A stretch of 22,075 bases of DNA from an uncultured Collinsella sp. (GTDB lineage: Bacteria; Actinomycetota; Coriobacteriia; Coriobacteriales; Coriobacteriaceae): the NCBI GenBank assembly GCA_900552755.1, contig USAY01000018.1:1-22075 (forward strand), written 5' to 3'. A program made the position numbers and the translations under genes. The notes below the pieces were generated by a model that was not told the DNA's origin, searched no databases, and was given only the letters and a program-made list of their open reading frames with translations. This document shows, in pieces, positions 19,609 to 22,075 of the stretch. Within the stretch, counting starts at the first letter, position 1. Each line of letters opens with the position of its first letter.

Positions 19609-21299
19609 TCGTACCCGTTAAGTTTACCTACGCCTCGCGCGACCTGTGGTTCGACCCGCAGGATCTGGATATTCTCGAGGCCGATTACGTTATTTGCTCC
19701 ACCGAGCGCGGAACCGAGATCGGCCTGGTCACGGCCGATCCCTTTGAGGTGCCGCAGGACGAGATCGGCCAGCCGCTCAAGCCCGTGCTGCGCGTGGCGA
19801 GTGACATCGACCTGCAGCTTGCCGACGACCTGGCCATCCAGGGCGACGAGGCCATGGTCGATTTCCGTCGCCTGGTCAAGGAGCTCGACCTCGAGATGAA
19901 GCCGGTGGGCGTCGAGTACCTGTTTGGCGGCGAGAAGGCCGTGTTCTACTTTGCGGCCGAGGAGCGCGTCGATTTTCGCCAGCTCGTCAAGGACCTGTCC
20001 TCGACGCTGCACATTCGCGTCGACATGCGCCAGATCGGCGTGCGCGACGAGACCCGCCTGGTGGGCGGCTATGCCCAGTGCGGCCAGGAGCTCTGCTGCA
20101 CGCGTTTTGGCGGACAGTTTGAGCCGGTTTCGATCCGCATGGCAAAAGAGCAGGACCTGCCGCTTAACTCGTCCAAGATCAGCGGCGTTTGCGGCCGCCT
20201 GATGTGCTGCCTGCGCTACGAGTTCGAGGCATACAAGGACTTTAAGAGCCGCGCGCCCAAAAAGAAGACGCTCATCGATACGCCGCTGGGCAAGGCGCGT
20301 ATTCAGGAGTACGACACCCCGCGCGAGCAGCTGGTGCTGCGCCTGGAGAACGGCAAGGTCTTCAAGGTCAACCTGGCCGATATGACCTGCTCCGAGGGCT
20401 GCAAAAAGAAGGCCGCCGAGCAGGGCTGCAACTGCCGTCCCGACTGCGTGACGCGCGATGTGCTCGAGCGCATCGAGTCGCCCGAGATGCGCTTGGCGCT
20501 TATGGAACTCGACCGCGAGAACGGCGTCGACGTGGGCGATGGCCTGTCGAGCGCCGATCGTCTGGCCGGCACGTCGATGCCCAAGCGCCGTCGCCGTGAT
20601 GCCGATTCCGACGCTCGCACTGTTCAGAGCCAGGGCGAGGGTCGTGGCCGCGGTAAGGGTCGCGGTAAGGCCGAGGCGCTCGAGTCCGAGGAGGCCGCCG
20701 GTGGCCGTCGCCGCCGCAAGCGTGCGGGCTCGGGCGATGCTACCGAGGCTGCAGCCGCGGGCAAGAACGCCTCTCGCGAGCGCGAGGTTCAGCAGCCCCA
20801 GCAGCAGAATCGCGGCGGTGGCATGAACCCCACACGTCGTCGTCGCCGTCATCTGTCGAGCGAGGAGCGCGAGGACGCCTTCCGCGCCGCAGCTGCTCGC
20901 GAGGCCGGTGCCGCTTCCAAGGGCGCCTCGGCCTCCGATGCACCTGTCGACAAGGGCGGCAAGTCACGTGGCGAGGAGGAGCGCGCGCCGCGTCCGCGCC
21001 GTCGCCATTCCTCGGGCGCGCAGCAGAAGCCTTCAGTGCCCTCCGTGGCCGATCAGGTCTCGGATGGCGAGGTCAAGGTCACACGTCGTCGCCCCGGAGA
21101 TGGCGGAGGGGCGGCCGCCAAGGCCGCGCGCGGCGCTGCTCGCGACGAACGCGATTCGCGCGAAGATCGTGGTGGCGAGGGTTCGGCCGACCAGGGCCAG
21201 AAGCGCCGTCGCCGTCGCCGTTCCCGCAAGCCGCGCCAGGATGGCGGCGAGGGCTCGACTCCGTCTTCGTCCGCACCGCAACCGCCCGCCGGCGAATAA
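19599..21299 (+). CDS. ricT: PSP1/RicT-family protein with long basic C-terminal tail
   Basis: RicT (YaaT) belongs to a cytoplasmic complex that supports RNA processing by RNase Y in Bacillus and binds iron-sulfur clusters. Residues about 1-285 are the PSP1/RicT part: KFTYASRDLWFD, VDFRRLVKELDLEMKPVGVEYLFGGEK, DLSSTLHIRVDMRQIGVRDE, then the conserved cysteines C161, C166, C167, C198, C203 and C204 (QCGQELCC, GVCGRLMCCLRYE). A further cysteine cluster follows (C264, C268, C277, C279, C283). The family is usually about 270-300 residues; this one is 566. The extra about 240 residues are Arg/Gly/Ala-rich with RRRR clusters and look disordered and nucleic-acid binding. ATG 19599 overlaps holB; AGGAAGG (19585-19591) is its ribosome binding site. 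The tmk-holB-ricT order matches Firmicutes. Confidence 0.92.
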   Translation: MPLVVPVKFTYASRDLWFDPQDLDILEADYVICSTERGTEIGLVTADPFEVPQDEIGQPLKPVLRVASDIDLQLADDLAIQGDEAMVDFRRLVKELDLEMKPVGVEYLFGGEKAVFYFAAEERVDFRQLVKDLSSTLHIRVDMRQIGVRDETRLVGGYAQCGQELCCTRFGGQFEPVSIRMAKEQDLPLNSSKISGVCGRLMCCLRYEFEAYKDFKSRAPKKKTLIDTPLGKARIQEYDTPREQLVLRLENGKVFKVNLADMTCSEGCKKKAAEQGCNCRPDCVTRDVLERIESPEMRLALMELDRENGVDVGDGLSSADRLAGTSMPKRRRRDADSDARTVQSQGEGRGRGKGRGKAEALESEEAAGGRRRRKRAGSGDATEAAAAGKNASREREVQQPQQQNRGGGMNPTRRRRRHLSSEEREDAFRAAAAREAGAASKGASASDAPVDKGGKSRGEEERAPRPRRRHSSGAQQKPSVPSVADQVSDGEVKVTRRRPGDGGGAAAKAARGAARDERDSREDRGGEGSADQGQKRRRRRRSRKPRQDGGEGSTPSSSAPQPPAGE

Positions 21300-21327
21300 C
21301 GCCCGCGAGCGGATTTAGCCCGCCTTG

Positions 21328-21350
21328 CCCCGAGCGCATCGGGGTATCAT
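21328..21350 (+). promoter_or_regulatory. Hairpin abutting the candidate -10 element of comF
   Basis: CCCCGA (21328-21333) pairs with TCGGGG (21339-21344), and TATCAT (21345-21350) follows directly. The -10 lies in the context CGGGGTATCATAGC, 51 nt before the comF start. A possible -35, TTGCCC (21325-21330), is too close (14 bp). Confidence 0.45.
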
Positions 21351-21362
21351 AGCGCCGAATCA

Positions 21363-21398
21363 ACAACCCTCCCTGCGGCCGAACGTAGGGAGGGTTGT
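21363..21398 (+). promoter_or_regulatory. Perfect 12-bp hairpin covering the comF ribosome binding site
   Basis: ACAACCCTCCCT (21363-21374) is the exact complement of AGGGAGGGTTGT (21387-21398), with a 12-nt loop. The 3' arm contains AGGGAGGG, the only good ribosome binding site for the TTG start at 21402. Folding would hide it. The short T-poor flank makes a terminator for ricT the weaker reading. Confidence 0.6.
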
Positions 21399-21401
21399 GT
21401 C

Positions 21402-22075
21402 TTGAAGAGCCATCTGAACATATTGAGCCGTCTGCAGGGAGCCGGTGCCCTACCGTTTGCGGACGAATTGCTACCGTTTGCCGAGCACGCGACGTACGAG
21501 GCGCTCGAGGCATTGTCGCCAACACGATGTACCGGCTGCGAGCGCGCCGGTGCGCTTATTTGCCAAGACTGCCTGGCCGCGCTCACGCTCATCGACCCAC
21601 GTCATAGCTGCACCCGATGCGGCGCCCCGTTTGGGGATTTGCTGTGCACTGAGTGTTCGGTCGAGGGCACGTCCTCGGCAATGGCGGAGGCGCTCGACCG
21701 CTGCCTGGCGTGCGCCGTCTATGCGCATCCGCTGCCGCGCATCATTAAAGCGTACAAGGACGCGGGCGAGCGACGTCTGGCTCCGTATCTGGCGGAGCTG
21801 CTCTACGACACCGCCCTGCATGCCCAGGTCGTAGCGCCCGATCGCTATGGAGGTGTGCTGTCCGGCGCGGATGCGGTGGTGTTTGTGCCTGCGACGGCGG
21901 CAGCGTTTCGGCGGCGTGGTTTTGATCATATGGAGGCTATTGCGCGCCCATTTTGCGAGCTGTCGGGTGTTCCCCTGCTCGATGCTCTCGTCAAGTACGG
22001 GCATGGCGACCAGCGCGAACTCGGTCGTGAGGAGCGCCGCGAGCGTGCCCAAGGCATGTACGAGACGGTTGAGGA
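21402..22075 (+). CDS. comF: ComF-family phosphoribosyltransferase-like protein (5' part, truncated by window edge)
   Basis: ComF proteins are linked to DNA uptake during competence and DNA processing; they combine zinc ribbons with a type I phosphoribosyltransferase fold. The frame is open from 21402 to the window end, 224 codons. Four CxxC pairs are seen: C43/C46 (RCTGCE), C54/C57, C70/C73 (CTRCG) and C82/C85 (CTEC). The domain motifs IIKAYKDAGERRLAPYLAELL, VFVPATAAAFRRRGFDHMEAIA and HGDQRELGREERRERAQGMY match the family's PVP...RGFNQ and Q..L....R..N patterns. The start is TTG 21402: no ATG or GTG lies upstream in frame, and AGGGAGGG (21387-21394) is 7 nt upstream. The C-terminal PRPP loop lies beyond the window. 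Confidence 0.85.
   Translation, partial: MKSHLNILSRLQGAGALPFADELLPFAEHATYEALEALSPTRCTGCERAGALICQDCLAALTLIDPRHSCTRCGAPFGDLLCTECSVEGTSSAMAEALDRCLACAVYAHPLPRIIKAYKDAGERRLAPYLAELLYDTALHAQVVAPDRYGGVLSGADAVVFVPATAAAFRRRGFDHMEAIARPFCELSGVPLLDALVKYGHGDQRELGREERRERAQGMYETVE

Noticed and set aside
21445..21834. 129-codon plus-strand frame at the right end
   Set aside because: It lies within comF in another frame; the TTG-initiated frame from 21402 has four CxxC pairs and ComF motifs and stays open to the window end.

Overview
The window looks like a chromosomal segment of a GC-rich Gram-positive actinobacterium of the class Coriobacteriia, most like Collinsella. This is inferred from the strong G/C bias at third codon positions, the mix of a cellobiose-type PTS, HypAB, Tat, an archaeal-style type IA topoisomerase and a TTG-initiated gene set, and GGAGG-type ribosome binding sites. 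No database search was possible. I see no rRNA, tRNA, CRISPR array, integrase, transposase or phage gene. Gene content is mostly housekeeping; the unusual material is between the genes.

Region 1 (1-5173) is a sugar locus. On the minus strand lie the start of manA (mannose-6-phosphate isomerase, cut by the window edge) and a GntR/HutC regulator. Divergently, on the plus strand, are a GH1 phospho-beta-glucosidase, then PTS EIIC, EIIB and EIIA of the lactose/cellobiose family, closed by a strong terminator. The regulator probably controls the divergent operon: three copies of an 8-base TTACTTTT element sit in the shared control region. Cellobiose or a similar beta-glucoside would enter as a phosphate and be split by the GH1 enzyme.

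Region 2 (5174-9381) holds separately transcribed genes: a ROK sugar kinase (possibly phosphorylating free glucose released from the same sugars), a manganese-dependent family II pyrophosphatase, the NhaA sodium/proton antiporter with a highly structured leader, and a small unrecognised protein on the minus strand.

Region 3 (9382-16494) carries a class I aminotransferase of the Corynebacterium AspAT type, a STAS anti-sigma factor antagonist, then a likely operon tatA-tatC-hypA-hypB-topoisomerase ending at a strong terminator. Tat and Hyp together point to maturation and export of a [NiFe] hydrogenase encoded elsewhere.

Region 4 (16495-22075) has a minus-strand zinc-ribbon membrane protein between two long hairpin repeats, then tmk-holB-ricT (a conserved replication/RNA-processing cluster, here without the small genes often found between tmk and holB), and the 5' part of a ComF-family phosphoribosyltransferase that runs off the right edge.

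The most notable non-coding signals are: a dispersed family of palindromic elements sharing a GGGAC core at six intergenic sites; a terminator-plus-hairpin leader directly before nhaA that may be a cation (Li+-type, nhaA-motif) riboswitch; a perfect 12-bp hairpin that buries the ribosome binding site of comF; and a recurring GGGGTATCAT-like -10 promoter element upstream of most transcription units.
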